NCBI RefSeq assembly: GCF_030814815.1
Contig: NZ_JAUSVR010000003.1
Coordinates: 1-64,000, forward strand
DNA: 64,000 bases
Reading direction: 5' to 3'
Source: Ancylobacter amanitiformis
Lineage (GTDB): Bacteria; Pseudomonadota; Alphaproteobacteria; Rhizobiales; Xanthobacteraceae
In this document: one piece after another, positions 51,076 to 60,858 of the stretch
Position numbering within the stretch: position 1 is the first letter of the stretch
Layout: each line of letters begins with the position of its first letter
The notes under the pieces: model-generated
Told to the model about the DNA's origin: nothing
The model's input: only the letters and a program-made list of their open reading frames with translations
Database searches by the model: none
Translations under genes and position numbers: made by a program

Positions 51076-51215
51076 CGTTCAGCAGCGTCTCGGGGCAATG
51101 GCGGGGGGCGCGGGGCGGAAACGGGGCGGAAATCCTTGCCGTCGCCGCGGTGGCGGGCAAAAAGGGCGAACGGACCATCAGGCGACCGGGCGATCCGGCG
51201 ACGCGGAGAGCGGAG

Positions 51216-52142
51216 TTGACGAGCAGACCCTCGCGCCCGCGCGCGGTGCTTATCGCAGGGCCGACCGCCAGCGGCAAGTCGGCGCTCGCCCTGGCGCTGG
51301 CCGAGCGCACGGGCGGCGTCGTGATCAATGCCGATTCGATGCAGGTCTATCGCGACCTGCGCGTGCTCACCGCCCGGCCGAGCGCCGAGGAAGAGGCGCG
51401 GGCGCCCCATCGTCTCTACGGCCATGTCGACGGGGCGCAGGACTATTCCGCCGCGCACTGGCTGGAGGATGCGGCGGCGGTGCTTGCCGCGACCGAGGCG
51501 GAGGGGCGCCTGCCCATCGTCATCGGCGGCACCGGGCTGTATTTCAAGGCGCTGACGCAGGGTCTCTCGCCCATGCCCACCATCCCGCCGGAGGTGCGCG
51601 CCCGGGTGCGCGCGCTGGACGAGACCGCGCCGGAATTGCACGCGCGGCTCAGCGTGATCGACCCGGAGACGGCCGCCCGGCTGCGCCCTTCCGACACGCA
51701 GCGGCTGATGCGCGCGATCGAAGTGTTCGAGGCGACCGGCCGTCCGCTCGCGCACTGGCAGGCCGAACCGGCCGGCCCGCCGGTGCTGCCGGGCGCGGCG
51801 GCCGTGCGGATCTTCCTCGCCACCGACCGCGCGGCCCTGCGCGCGCGCATCGCCGCGCGTTTCCACGCGATGATGGAGATGGGCGCGCTGGAGGAGGCGA
51901 GGGCCCTGCTGGCGCGGGGCCTGCCGGCCGACCGCACCCTTCTCAAGGCCCACGGCATGCCATGGTTCGCGCGCCATTTCGCGGGCGAGATCCCGCTGGA
52001 GGCGGCGATCGCGGGTGGTATCGCCGACACCCGCCATTACGCGAAGCGGCAGGACACCTGGTTCCGCCATCAGCTGGAGGGCTGGATGACACTGCCGGTG
52101 GCGGAGGCGGCGATCCTGCTGGCCGGGATCCCCGCCGGCTGA
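51216..52142 (+). CDS. miaA: tRNA dimethylallyltransferase
   Basis: Transfers an isopentenyl group from DMAPP to A37 of tRNAs reading UNN codons, cytoplasmic. The P-loop [20 protein letters not shown] is at the N-terminus, then [43 protein letters not shown] and [19 protein letters not shown] 51216 ([20 protein letters not shown] upstream) gives 308 residues and fits the family; GTG 51150 would add 22 residues of basic sequence and is less likely. It converges on a DUF1348 gene 4 nt later. Confidence 0.92.
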   Translation: MTSRPSRPRAVLIAGPTASGKSALALALAERTGGVVINADSMQVYRDLRVLTARPSAEEEARAPHRLYGHVDGAQDYSAAHWLEDAAAVLAATEAEGRLPIVIGGTGLYFKALTQGLSPMPTIPPEVRARVRALDETAPELHARLSVIDPETAARLRPSDTQRLMRAIEVFEATGRPLAHWQAEPAGPPVLPGAAAVRIFLATDRAALRARIAARFHAMMEMGALEEARALLARGLPADRTLLKAHGMPWFARHFAGEIPLEAAIAGGIADTRHYAKRQDTWFRHQLEGWMTLPVAEAAILLAGIPAG

Positions 52143-52146
52143 CCCC

Positions 52147-52620
52147 TCACAGGCCGAGATCCGACAGGCCCGGATGGTCCGCCGGCCGCGCGCCGGCCCG
52201 ATCCCAGTGGAACTTGCGATCGGCGGGCTGGATCGGCAGGTCATTGATGCAGGCATAGCGGCGCTGCATCAGGCCATTCGCGGCGAATTCCCAGTTCTCA
52301 TTGCCATAGGAGCGGAACCAGTTGCCGGAATCGTCGTGCCACTCATAGGCAAAGCGCACGCCGATGCGGTTATCCGTGAAGGCCCAGAGTTCCTTGATCA
52401 GCCTGTAATCGAGTTCTTTCGCCCATTTGCGGGCGAGAAAGGCGACGATCGCCTCGCGCCCGTTGACGAATTCCGCCCGGTTGCGCCACTGGCTGTCGGG
52501 CGTGTAGGCGAGCGAGACACGCTCGGGATTGCAGGAGTTCCAGCCATCCTCGGCGCCGCGCACCTTCTGGATTGCGGTTTCCTGGGTGAAGGGGGGGAAA
52601 GGCGGGCGGGATTCGGCCAT
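52147..52620 (-). CDS. DUF1348 / NTF2-like family protein
   Basis: 157-residue cytoplasmic protein of the SnoaL/NTF2-like fold. The family blocks [35 protein letters not shown] and [27 protein letters not shown] are present, so DUF1348 (PF07080) is clear. No biochemical function is established. It follows msrQ on the same strand with about a 30-nt gap, so the two may share a transcript. The start ATG 52620 fits the family start, before PPFTQETA. Confidence 0.86.
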   Translation of the reverse strand: MAESRPPFPPFTQETAIQKVRGAEDGWNSCNPERVSLAYTPDSQWRNRAEFVNGREAIVAFLARKWAKELDYRLIKELWAFTDNRIGVRFAYEWHDDSGNWFRSYGNENWEFAANGLMQRRYACINDLPIQPADRKFHWDRAGARPADHPGLSDLGL

Positions 52621-52650
52621 GGCACGTCTCCGGAATGTGGCGCTTCGCTT

Positions 52651-53592
52651 TCAAGCCCGTGCCGGGCGCCGTACCGGCAGGGGGCGCCATCTTAGGGCAA
52701 ACGCGCTTGCCAGTGTTACGACAACGCCCGCCCCGAAGACCCACCAGGCGGGGCTGATCGCATAGTCGAAGGCGAGATTGGCGGCCAGCACCCGCGCCGG
52801 ATCGATGCCGGTGGCGGTGGCATACCAGCCCGCCTCCATCAGCGCCGTGATCACCCCCGAGAGCGCCGCCAGCGCGAGGAGATTGAGAAGGCCGGTGCCG
52901 CGCTGATAATGCTGCAGGATCCGCCAGCCCATCAGCCAGACGAACAGGCCGGCCATCAGCGTCGGCTCGGTGACGTCGAGCTTCTGCTGCATGAAGAAAT
53001 GCAGCAGGCCGAGCGCGGTGGCGGGATAGACCAGCCTGTGCAGCCGGTTCCAGCGCTCGGCGCCGAGACGCTTTAGCGCCCCGTCCCACGAGGTCGCAGC
53101 CAGCGCCGCGAAGGCGAGGAGCGCGACGAAGCCGATGGTGAGGTAGATGCGCAGCGCGATCTCGCGCGCCGCCGTGCCGAGATTTCCGGTATCGATGAGA
53201 TAGAACGTGAAGTGGATGCCGATGAGCAGGGCGGCGCCAAGCCCCAGCGTGCGCCGGGCGGCCAGCAGCTTGGGCCAGTTGAACAGGCGCCGCGCCGGGC
53301 TCACCGCCAGCGAGATCAGCAGCAGGCGGATCGACCAGTCGCCGATGAAGCGGATGACCTCGACCAGCGGACGCGCGCCCAGCGCCGGCTCGCCGCCCAG
53401 CCCGGGCGAATCCAAGCCCGGGGCGCCCAGACCCGGGGCGCCGCCGAACGGGCTCGGCGGCGTGAAGCCGCCGCTCAGCGCCCGGACGAGCAGCAGGACG
53501 AGGGGCAGCAGGACGACGAGAAGCGCGCCGATCTTCTCGACACTGAGCTTGCCGGAATTTTCTCGCAGCAGGGGCATGGCGGACCGGGGCAA
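52651..53592 (-). CDS. msrQ: MsrQ-like heme-binding membrane subunit
   Basis: Six-helix ferric-reductase-like membrane protein of 313 residues. MsrQ passes electrons from the quinone pool to periplasmic MsrP, which repairs oxidised methionines. Heme-ligand histidines are in GIHFTFYLID, NRLHRLVYPATALGLLHFFM and similar helices, and the region VEVIRFIGDWSIRLLLISLAVSPARRLFNW is the family start. Two oddities are a Gly/Pro-rich insert at about 45-75 (GGAPGLGAPGLDSPGLGG) in the first loop, and no msrP gene beside it. A later start at 53577 is possible. Confidence 0.84.
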   Translation of the reverse strand: MPRSAMPLLRENSGKLSVEKIGALLVVLLPLVLLLVRALSGGFTPPSPFGGAPGLGAPGLDSPGLGGEPALGARPLVEVIRFIGDWSIRLLLISLAVSPARRLFNWPKLLAARRTLGLGAALLIGIHFTFYLIDTGNLGTAAREIALRIYLTIGFVALLAFAALAATSWDGALKRLGAERWNRLHRLVYPATALGLLHFFMQQKLDVTEPTLMAGLFVWLMGWRILQHYQRGTGLLNLLALAALSGVITALMEAGWYATATGIDPARVLAANLAFDYAISPAWWVFGAGVVVTLASAFALRWRPLPVRRPARA

Positions 53593-53703
53593 TCCATTGG
53601 AGGGATGTCACCGGTCTATACGGCCGCACGCGCGGCGATATTTCAACGCCCGCCCGCACATTGGCGTGAGGCCGTGCAAAGGCGACAAGGTGGAGGGGCG
53701 CGG

Positions 53704-53742
53704 CCCCCGTCATCGCCGGGCCGTGCCGGGCGATGACGGGGG
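53704..53742 (-). repeat. Perfect 14-bp palindrome downstream of purEK
   Basis: CCCCCGTCATCGCC (53704-53717) pairs with 53729-53742 around 11 nt. It lies after the purK stop and before msrQ and could end the purEK transcript, without a T-run. CCCGTCATCGCC-type palindromes recur in intergenic DNA of related bacteria. Confidence 0.65.
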
Positions 53743-53752
53743 ATGGCCGGGT

Positions 53753-54841
53753 TCATGGCTCGAAGATACGCGTCACATGGCCCATCTTGCGGCCGGGGCG
53801 GGCCTCGGCCTTGCCATAGAGGTGCAGATGCGCGCCCGGCTCGGCCAGAATCTCGTGCCAGCTATCGGCTTCGTCGCCGATGAGATTGGTCATCTCCACC
53901 CGCCCGAGCCGCTCCACCGCGCCGAGCGGCCAGCCGGCAATGGCCCGCACATGCTGCTCGAACTGGCTCGTCACCGCGCCGTCCAGCGTCCAATGGCCGG
54001 AATTGTGCACGCGCGGGGCGATCTCGTTGACGATGACGCCCTGCGCGCCGTCCTCGACCACAAGGAACATTTCCACCGCGAACACGCCGACATAGCCGAG
54101 CGCCTCGCCGATGCGCCGGGCGATCTCGGCCGACACCGCCTCGACCGCCGGCGTCACATCCGCGGGCACGGTGGAGCGGTGGAGAATGTGGTGGCGGTGC
54201 TCGTTCTCCGTCACCTCATAGGCCTTGAACCGGCCATCCTCGCTGCGCGCGGCGACCACGGAGACCTCGCGCTCGAACGGCACGAAGCCTTCCAGGATTG
54301 CCGGGTGACGCCCGATGGCGTTGAATGCGGCGGCGGCATCGTCGCCCTCGCGGATGATGACCTGTCCCTTGCCGTCATAGCCGAAGCGGCGCGTCTTGAG
54401 CACCGCCGGGCGGCCGATCTCGGCCAGCGCGGCGTCGAGCCCGGCCTCGTCGTTCACCTCCGCGAAGGGCGCGGTCTCGATGCCGAGGCGGGAGACGAAG
54501 GTCTTCTCGTCCAGCCGGTCCTGGGTGATGCCGAGCGCGCGCGCGCCCGGATGCACGGGCACGATGGCGCCGAGGAAGGTGGCGGTGTCGACCGGCACAT
54601 TCTCGAATTCATAGGTGACGACGTCGACCGACGTCGCGAAGGCGCTCAGCGCGTCGAGATCGTCATAGGCCGCCTGCGTATGGGCGCTTGCCACGTCGAA
54701 GGCCGGGCTGCCGGCCTCGGGCGCGTAGATATGCGTCTTGAGCCCCAGCGGGGCGGCGGCAAGCGCGATCATGCGGGCGAGCTGGCCGCCGCCGAGAATG
54801 CCGATCGTGTCGCCGGGCTTGAGAATGCGGGGGGCGCTCAT
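53753..54841 (-). CDS. purK: 5-(carboxyamino)imidazole ribonucleotide synthase
   Basis: ATP-grasp enzyme, 362 residues, that carboxylates AIR to N5-CAIR in purine synthesis. The N-terminal loop [24 protein letters not shown], then [20 protein letters not shown] and [35 protein letters not shown] are diagnostic. The ATG at 54841 overlaps the purE stop (ATGA), so the pair is coupled, and PurE converts its product to CAIR. Confidence 0.95.
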   Translation of the reverse strand: MSAPRILKPGDTIGILGGGQLARMIALAAAPLGLKTHIYAPEAGSPAFDVASAHTQAAYDDLDALSAFATSVDVVTYEFENVPVDTATFLGAIVPVHPGARALGITQDRLDEKTFVSRLGIETAPFAEVNDEAGLDAALAEIGRPAVLKTRRFGYDGKGQVIIREGDDAAAAFNAIGRHPAILEGFVPFEREVSVVAARSEDGRFKAYEVTENEHRHHILHRSTVPADVTPAVEAVSAEIARRIGEALGYVGVFAVEMFLVVEDGAQGVIVNEIAPRVHNSGHWTLDGAVTSQFEQHVRAIAGWPLGAVERLGRVEMTNLIGDEADSWHEILAEPGAHLHLYGKAEARPGRKMGHVTRIFEP

Positions 54842-55371
54842 TCCGGCCGCTCCGCCACGGCGGCGGTCCGCGCCGCCCGCCAGGCGGCGAGCCGCTCGGC
54901 CAGCGCCGCGTCGGACAGGGCGAGCACGGCGGCGGCGATGAGGCCGGCATTGGTCGCGCCGGCCTTGCCGATGGCCAGCGTGCCGACCGGGATGCCGGCC
55001 GGCATCTGCACGATGGAATAGAGGCTGTCGATGCCGGACATCGCCTTCGATTCCACCGGCACGCCGAACACGGGAAGCGTGGTGAGCGAGGCAACCATGC
55101 CCGGCAGGTGCGCCGCACCGCCCGCGCCGGCGATGATCACCTTGTAGCCCGCGGCCTTGGCACCCCTGGCGAAATCGAACATGCGCTCGGGCGTGCGATG
55201 GGCGGAGACGATCCGGCAATCATGCCCGATGCCGAGCGCCTCCAGCGTCTCGGCGGCATGGCGCATGGTCTCCCAGTCCGACTGGCTGCCCATGATGATG
55301 GCGACCGGCTGTTCGCCTGCGGGCGCATCGTTCTGCCTGTTCCGGGACTGCCCGGCCGTCTCCCCGCTCAT
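54838..55371 (-). CDS. purE: N5-carboxyaminoimidazole ribonucleotide mutase
   Basis: Class I PurE, 177 residues, rearranges N5-CAIR to CAIR. The motifs [38 protein letters not shown] and [20 protein letters not shown] are complete. About 20 residues of polar N-terminal sequence precede the domain, so a later start is possible. The upstream 55372-55753 (382 nt) holds no gene; it carries only the probable promoters and a CtrA-like site. Confidence 0.95.
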   Translation of the reverse strand: MSGETAGQSRNRQNDAPAGEQPVAIIMGSQSDWETMRHAAETLEALGIGHDCRIVSAHRTPERMFDFARGAKAAGYKVIIAGAGGAAHLPGMVASLTTLPVFGVPVESKAMSGIDSLYSIVQMPAGIPVGTLAIGKAGATNAGLIAAAVLALSDAALAERLAAWRAARTAAVAERPE

Positions 55372-55550
55372 GCTCGCCCCGTTCCCCGCAAGAAGGTGCC
55401 TCCGAAAAGAAGGTATCTGTGAAAAGAAGGCGCGGATTATAGGAATCGCGGCCCCCGCGGCAAGGGCTGGATGGCCCGGCGCGCCCTTTCATTTCGCCGT
55501 GTCGCGGGTCGGTGGAGAGCGGCGGCATTCTTCCGGGCGGGCGATCATGC

Positions 55551-55565
55551 TTAACACGACCTTTA
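55551..55565. promoter_or_regulatory. CtrA-like box upstream of the L,D-transpeptidase gene
   Basis: TTAA-CACGACC-TTTA fits the CtrA pattern TTAA-N7-TTAA with one mismatch, about 190 nt before the L,D-transpeptidase ATG. TTAA sequences are rare in this GC-rich DNA, but the motif is short. Confidence 0.3.
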
Positions 55566-55753
55566 CTTCATGACCCCACTGTACCCCGCGGGTTCACCCT
55601 CCGCCGGTTCCGGGTCTGTGGCGTCGCCGCTACGGCGCGCGGCGGATGCGACCATTATCGCGTTCGTGAGTTGAACCCGAGAGTGCTCGGGGCAGAAAAG
55701 AGATGGTCTCGCGCTCGAAGTCTTTGGAGCGGCGAGAGCAAGTGGAGAGCGTC

Positions 55754-57865
55754 ATGTCGGGTTCAGGTGCGGATTTGGGCGGACACAGGCGGCGCCATCT
55801 CGCGGGCACGGCCTGCACGCTGCTGATGGGTGCGCTGGCGACGGCCGCCTTCATGCCCCCCTTCATGCCCGCTGCCTCCGCGCAGGAGTTTTCCGGCGCC
55901 CCGATCGCCACCGATCGCGCGGGCAACGGCACGGGCGATGCCGGACCGGCATTCGATCCCGCCCGTGCCGGCCTCGCCCATGCGGGGCAGGGGGCGGCGC
56001 CGCTTGTCGGCCCGGGCAACGTGCCCGAGCCGTTCGACATCAACCAGACCCGCACGCGCCGGCCCAACCCCGCCGCCAGCGCGGCGCTGGCCATGCAGGC
56101 GCCGGTTGCCGAAACCCATGTCGGGCCGGCGTCGGCGGCGCCCGCTGCGCCCGCGCTCGACGCCGCGCCGTCGGTCGGCCAGGGCGCGCCGGGGACGGGC
56201 GCCAGCACCCCCGCCACCAGCACTCCCGCCACCAGCACCCCATCTCTGTCGACGCCGCCGGCGCCGGCGCTCGGCTCGGGCACGCCCGAGAGCGCCCCGG
56301 CTGTCGCCGGCACCCCCGCTCCCGCTCCCGGCGTCTCCGTCGCCATCGCCGATCTGCTGGCCAATCATGCCGTGCGTTTCGCGGCCCGGGCGGGCGAGCA
56401 GCAGGCGCTGGCCAGCTTCTATGGCGCGCGCGCCAACCAGCCGCTGTTCACCGCCGGAACCGGCGTGTCCCCGATCGGCATCGCGGCGCTGGCCGCCTTT
56501 GCCGGCGCGGCCGCCGAGGGGCTGAACCCGGCCGACTACGCCATTCCCCCGCTGGCGGCGCATCCCTCGGATGCCGATCTGGCCGATTACGAACTGCGCA
56601 TCGCGGCGACGGCGCTGCTCTATGCCCGCCATGCCCAGACCGGCCGGTTCGACCCGGCGCGCATCTCCAAGGATGTCGACCCGACCCTGACGCCCCCCGA
56701 TCCGCTGGAGACGCTGTCCCTCCTCGCGACGTCGCCCAACCCGGCCGTGGCCTTCGCGTCCTTCGCGCCGCAATATGATGAGTACCGGCTGCTGAAGGCG
56801 CAGCTCGCCCACCTGCAGTCGCAGGCGCAGGCGCGCGCCGTTCACGCGGCCATTCCGCCCGGTCCCTCGGTGCGGCCGGGCGACCGGGATGCCCGCGTGC
56901 CGCTGCTGCGGTCGCGGCTCGGTCTGGCGCGGACGGCGGAGGAGAGCCTGTACGATCCCGCGCTGGTCGAGGCGGTGCGCCAGTTCCAGGCGGGCTCCGG
57001 CCAGAAGGCCGATGGTATTGTCGGCCGCGGCACGCTCGCCGCGCTCAATGCGGGGCAGGGCGACCGGGTCGCGGACATCATCGCCAACATGGAGCGCTGG
57101 CGCTGGCTGCCGCACAAGGTGGCTCCGGTCTATGTGATGGTGAACATTCCCGAATTCATGGTGCGGGTGGTGGTCAACGAGCAGACCGTGCACGAGACCC
57201 GCGTCGTGGTCGGCAAGCCGGAGAACCAGACGCCGATCATGTCGGAAGATCTGCAATATGCGGTGTTCAACCCCGCCTGGAACGTGCCGCCGGGCATCAT
57301 CAAGAACGAGATGCTGCCCAAGCTGCAGGCCGACCCCTATGCGCTGGACCGGCAGGGCATTGATGTTGTGCGCAACGGGCGCATCATCGATCCCGGCTCG
57401 GTGGACTGGCGCCGCGGCTCGCAGGGCTATTCGTTCCGGCAGGCGCCGGGCGAGCGCAACGCGCTGGGGCAGATGAAGTTCATGTTCCCCAACAAGCACT
57501 CGGTCTATCTGCACGACACGCCGAGCCGCTCGCTTTTCTCCCGCGACTACCGCGCCTTCAGTCATGGTTGTGTGCGCGTGTTCGAGCCGCTGAAATTCGC
57601 CGAGGTGCTGTTCGATCTCGGCCTGCCCGGCGACAACTGGCCACAGCAGCGCATCGCCAAGCTGATCGGCGGCAATGAGAAGTACCTGACCCTGAAGCAG
57701 CGCTTCCCGGTGCATCTGGTCTACTTCACCACCTATGTCGATGCCGGCGGCAAGCTCGTCAGCCGCGAGGACCTTTACGGGATCGACGCGGCGACCAAGG
57801 CGGCACTCGGCCTCGACGGGCAGCGCCGCTTCGCGGACCGGGGCGGGCTCGCGCCGGCGCGCTGA
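55754..57865 (+). CDS. L,D-transpeptidase, YcbB (LdtD) type
   Basis: Envelope enzyme that forms 3-3 (meso-DAP to meso-DAP) cross-links or attaches proteins to peptidoglycan. From ATG 55754 it has 703 residues: a signal sequence (RRRHLAGTACTLLMGALATAAF), a long Ala/Pro/Thr-rich stretch to about 195, a YcbB-like scaffold domain, a PG-binding_1 domain around 375-430 and the YkuD catalytic domain, with SHGCVRV holding His604 and Cys606. The chosen ATG has GGAG at the right distance; 55703 is an alternative with 17 more residues. It is followed by a MepK-like peptidase gene, the same neighbour as in E. coli ycbB-ycbK. Confidence 0.92.
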   Translation: MSGSGADLGGHRRRHLAGTACTLLMGALATAAFMPPFMPAASAQEFSGAPIATDRAGNGTGDAGPAFDPARAGLAHAGQGAAPLVGPGNVPEPFDINQTRTRRPNPAASAALAMQAPVAETHVGPASAAPAAPALDAAPSVGQGAPGTGASTPATSTPATSTPSLSTPPAPALGSGTPESAPAVAGTPAPAPGVSVAIADLLANHAVRFAARAGEQQALASFYGARANQPLFTAGTGVSPIGIAALAAFAGAAAEGLNPADYAIPPLAAHPSDADLADYELRIAATALLYARHAQTGRFDPARISKDVDPTLTPPDPLETLSLLATSPNPAVAFASFAPQYDEYRLLKAQLAHLQSQAQARAVHAAIPPGPSVRPGDRDARVPLLRSRLGLARTAEESLYDPALVEAVRQFQAGSGQKADGIVGRGTLAALNAGQGDRVADIIANMERWRWLPHKVAPVYVMVNIPEFMVRVVVNEQTVHETRVVVGKPENQTPIMSEDLQYAVFNPAWNVPPGIIKNEMLPKLQADPYALDRQGIDVVRNGRIIDPGSVDWRRGSQGYSFRQAPGERNALGQMKFMFPNKHSVYLHDTPSRSLFSRDYRAFSHGCVRVFEPLKFAEVLFDLGLPGDNWPQQRIAKLIGGNEKYLTLKQRFPVHLVYFTTYVDAGGKLVSREDLYGIDAATKAALGLDGQRRFADRGGLAPAR

Positions 57866-58055
57866 AGCTGATCCAATCCGGCTGGCGGCGCAAAAGGCCG
57901 GCCTGATTCGCTGCGGTGCGGGAGTGTGTCGTTTTTGACGCAATGAACTGAAAAATGCAGGTCATTTCGGCTGAACATTACAAATTTGACAGACTGGCAC
58001 TCTTTCGCCACAGTCACCTCCTAGCCAGCAAGGCAATAAGAGTGGGGGTTGGGGC

Positions 58056-58070
58056 GTAACGTCGTCTTAA
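58056..58070. promoter_or_regulatory. CtrA-like box upstream of the DUF882 gene
   Basis: GTAA-CGTCGTC-TTAA fits TTAA-N7-TTAA with one mismatch, about 90 nt before the GTG start, in an AT-richer region that also holds TTGACA at 57986-57991. Confidence 0.3.
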
Positions 58071-58160
58071 CCAAACCCGACAAGACTATGTTCACCATGT
58101 CCGGCGCGATCATGCGATCGTGTCGTCTCACGGAAACGTTCATCTTCGGGTTTCAGCTAC

Positions 58161-59864
58161 GTGCGCATTCATCTCGCCCTCGGCTATCGTCCCGTCCTCA
58201 AGGCCGCCCTGCTCGCCGCAGCGGTGATGCTGTGCAGCACGGACCTGCTGCAGGATGCCGTGGCCAATGGCGACACCCGCACGATCAGCCTGCACCACGT
58301 CCATTCCGGCGAAAGCGCCACCATCACCTTCAAGAAGAACGGCCGCTACGACCCGGCCGCGCTGAAGCAGCTCAACGTCCTGTTGCAGGATTGGCGCCGC
58401 AAGGAGCCGACCAACATGGACCCGCGGCTGTTCGACATCGTGTGGGAGGTCTATCGCGACACCGGCGCCACCGACCCGATCCAGGTGATCGGCGGCTATC
58501 GTTCGCCCGAGACCAATTCCATGCTGCGGGCCCGTTCGCGCGGCGTCGCCCAGACCAGCCTGCACATGCAGGGCAAGGCGATGGATTTCTACATTCCCGG
58601 CGTGTCGCTGGCGAAGATCCGCGAGGCGGGGCTGCGGCTCCAGCGCGGCGGCGTCGGTTTCTATCCTACCTCCGGCTCGCCCTTCGTGCATCTCGACACT
58701 GGCGGCATCCGCCACTGGCCGCGCATGACCCGCACCGAACTGGCCCGCGTGTTCCCCGATGGGCGGACCGTGCATATCCCCGCCGACGGCAAGCCGATGC
58801 CGGGCTACGCGCTGGCGCTGGCCGATGTCGAGGCGCGCGGCTCCGAGCCCGGCGGCGCCGGTGCCGCCTTTGCCGGACTTTCCGGCGGCAACAATCCCAA
58901 GCCGCGCAAGAATCTCTTCGCCAGCCTGTTCGGCAAGGAAGAGGATGACGAGGACAGCGCGCCCGCGCCGGCCCGCAATGCGCCCGCTGCCGCCCGGCCC
59001 GCGCCGGCCGTGGTCGCCACGGCGGACGAAATCCCCGACACCGCCGCCTCCGACACCGCCGCACCCGAGGCCGATACCGGCGCGAGCACGCCGACGACGA
59101 CTGCCCGCGCGGTGCCGCGCCCGACCCCCAATCCGCTCGGCCGCCTCGCCATGGCGCAGGCGGCGGTGGCGCCCGCTCCCGTCGAGCCCGCCGCCGTTGT
59201 GTCGGCTCCCGCGCAGGCCGCGGCGGCGGTTCCGCTGCCGCCGGCGGCTCCGCTGGCCGACCGCCAGGCGCTGGCGGCGCTCGCCGCCGCCGTGCCGCGT
59301 CCCCCGGTGCGCTCCGCGCCGCCCGCCGACGCGGCCGAGGCCATCGCCGCGCTTCCGGCGGCTGCCGCGCCGCTCGCCGTCGTGGCCAGCGCCGGTACCG
59401 CCGCGCCGCGCCCGCCGGCCCGGCCCGGCGAGATCAATGGCCTGCCCGAACTGATCGTGCGCGGCACCGAGGGAGGTGGCCCGGCACTGGCCTATGCCTC
59501 GGCCACAGCCGGCGACATTTTCCCCGCGACCCATGCCCAGCCCGGCCGGGCGCCGGCACCCGCCGCCGGCGCCCACGCCACGGCGCCGCCGCGCGCGGCG
59601 GGCGCGAGCTACACGCGGGACATGCAGGCGGATATTCGCCGCCTGTTCAACGGCCCCACGGTCGCCCGGACGGCGGAACTGCGCACGCCGGAACTTCGCC
59701 GCTTCGCCGCCTTCGTGGCGCCGCCGCGCCAGGTGGTGGCCGGCGGCTTCGGCAAGGACGGCTCGAACGGCCTGTCGACCACGCATTTCACCGGCGCGGC
59801 AGTGGTCGCGGTGCCCGTCGTGGCGATGATAAGCGGCCCGGCGCCGCTCGCCAGAAAGCTCTGA
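58161..59864 (+). CDS. DUF882 (MepK/YcbK-like) murein peptidase with long disordered tail
   Basis: 567 residues from GTG 58161. A signal peptide (about 1-35) precedes the DUF882/Peptidase_M15 domain (about 36-190), with the LAS zinc site His135 and Asp142 in SLHMQGKAMDFY and His177 in PFVHLDTG. E. coli MepK of this family cuts 3-3 cross-links. The roughly 370 C-terminal residues are Ala/Pro-rich and apparently disordered except for a short conserved end (DMQADIRRLFNGPTVARTAELRTPELRRFAAFV). It lies after the L,D-transpeptidase gene, so it may counterbalance that enzyme. Confidence 0.88.
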   Translation: MRIHLALGYRPVLKAALLAAAVMLCSTDLLQDAVANGDTRTISLHHVHSGESATITFKKNGRYDPAALKQLNVLLQDWRRKEPTNMDPRLFDIVWEVYRDTGATDPIQVIGGYRSPETNSMLRARSRGVAQTSLHMQGKAMDFYIPGVSLAKIREAGLRLQRGGVGFYPTSGSPFVHLDTGGIRHWPRMTRTELARVFPDGRTVHIPADGKPMPGYALALADVEARGSEPGGAGAAFAGLSGGNNPKPRKNLFASLFGKEEDDEDSAPAPARNAPAAARPAPAVVATADEIPDTAASDTAAPEADTGASTPTTTARAVPRPTPNPLGRLAMAQAAVAPAPVEPAAVVSAPAQAAAAVPLPPAAPLADRQALAALAAAVPRPPVRSAPPADAAEAIAALPAAAAPLAVVASAGTAAPRPPARPGEINGLPELIVRGTEGGGPALAYASATAGDIFPATHAQPGRAPAPAAGAHATAPPRAAGASYTRDMQADIRRLFNGPTVARTAELRTPELRRFAAFVAPPRQVVAGGFGKDGSNGLSTTHFTGAAVVAVPVVAMISGPAPLARKL

Positions 59865-59900
59865 TCAAGCTCTGATCCCGATCGGATCCCGATCGGATCC
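59856..59900 (+). repeat. Two adjacent 11-bp tandem duplications
   Basis: AAGCTCTGATC occurs twice (59856-59866, 59867-59877), then GATCCCGATCG twice (59874-59884, 59885-59895) with a partial third copy. The first copy contains the DUF882 stop codon. They look like recent slippage duplications. Confidence 0.8.
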
Positions 59901-60027
59901 GTCGAATTTCCGCCGCACCGGAGCGCTGCTCCGCAGGCGGGGCAGCGCCCCGAGCGCGCGTCCGATACCCACCGATCCCGGATCGGCGCGCGGCCGACCG
60001 GGAGGTTGGGAAGGCGCGGCTTCCGCC

Positions 60028-60312
60028 TCAGTTCGGCGAGACCATGCCCAGCGCCTGCAGATAGAGGTCGACGATCGCCTCGTGCTCGGCCCGCTGGTCG
60101 GCATCCTGCTTGCGGATCTTGAGAATCTCGCGCAGCGCCTTGACATCGAAGCCGGTGCCCTTCGCCTCGGCGAAGACGTCCTTGATATCGTCGGCAATGG
60201 TCTTCTTCTCTTCCTCAAGCCGCTCGATGCGCTCGATGAAGGATTTCAGCTGCTCCTTGGCGAAACCGGCGGCGGCATCGGACAGCGGCTGGTCGTTGGG
60301 AATGTCGGACAT
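60028..60312 (-). CDS. gapR: GapR family DNA-binding protein (DUF2312)
   Basis: 94-residue nucleoid-associated protein. GapR is a conserved alphaproteobacterial protein that binds AT-rich, overtwisted DNA ahead of replication and transcription. The coiled-coil core [72 protein letters not shown] matches the family closely over its whole length. It is essential or important in related bacteria. It is monocistronic, convergent with the DUF882 gene, with a 160-nt gap that shows no clear terminator. Confidence 0.93.
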   Translation of the reverse strand: MSDIPNDQPLSDAAAGFAKEQLKSFIERIERLEEEKKTIADDIKDVFAEAKGTGFDVKALREILKIRKQDADQRAEHEAIVDLYLQALGMVSPN

Positions 60313-60491
60313 GGTCTCTCCGGGGGCTCGGGCAGAGGCCCGGCGTCGTTGACGTGAATGGCCGGGGATGAGGAACGCAAGCGCCCGCGCGCGTCAAGCG
60401 CGACGGGCCCGATGGCCCTCGCCCGGGCGCGCTACACCCGCAATCCACCGACCGTGTGTCGCGCGCCGCGCGCCTTCCGTGGCGGATAGCC

Positions 60492-60800
60492 TTAGTGGCC
60501 CGGGCCGGTGAAGGCCGCCTTCTGCGCGGGGGTAGCCTCGCTCTGGTGGGTCGCCTTCCACTCCTCGTAGGGCATGCCGTAGACCACGAGGCGGCTCTCA
60601 TCCTTGCTCACCGGCAGGTCGCGCTCGCGCGCCGCGTCGAGATACCAGTTGGCGAGGCAGTTGCGGCAGAAGCCGGCGAGATTCATCAGGTCGATATTCT
60701 GTACATCGGTGCGCGCCCGCAGATGGGCGATGAGCCGGCGGAAGGCGGCGGCTTCCAGTTCGGTGCGGGCCTTGTCGTCGAGTTCGGGCAGGTCGGACAT
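60492..60800 (-). CDS. DUF1244 family protein
   Basis: 102-residue cytoplasmic protein. The conserved block FRRLIAHLRARTDVQNIDLMNLAGFCRNCLANWY with the Cys-Arg-Asn-Cys pair, and YGMPYEEWKATHQSEA near the end, identify DUF1244, common in alphaproteobacteria and without a known function. The two cysteines could bind a metal. The ATG at 60800 has GGAG seven nt upstream. It lies downstream of the N-formylglutamate amidohydrolase-like gene on the same strand with a 58-nt gap, so cotranscription is plausible. Confidence 0.87.
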   Translation of the reverse strand: MSDLPELDDKARTELEAAAFRRLIAHLRARTDVQNIDLMNLAGFCRNCLANWYLDAARERDLPVSKDESRLVVYGMPYEEWKATHQSEATPAQKAAFTGPGH

Positions 60801-60858
60801 GAGTGCCTCCGGGACACGCGCCACGCGGGCGCGGTTTTCGCTGTTCGATCGTTCACCG

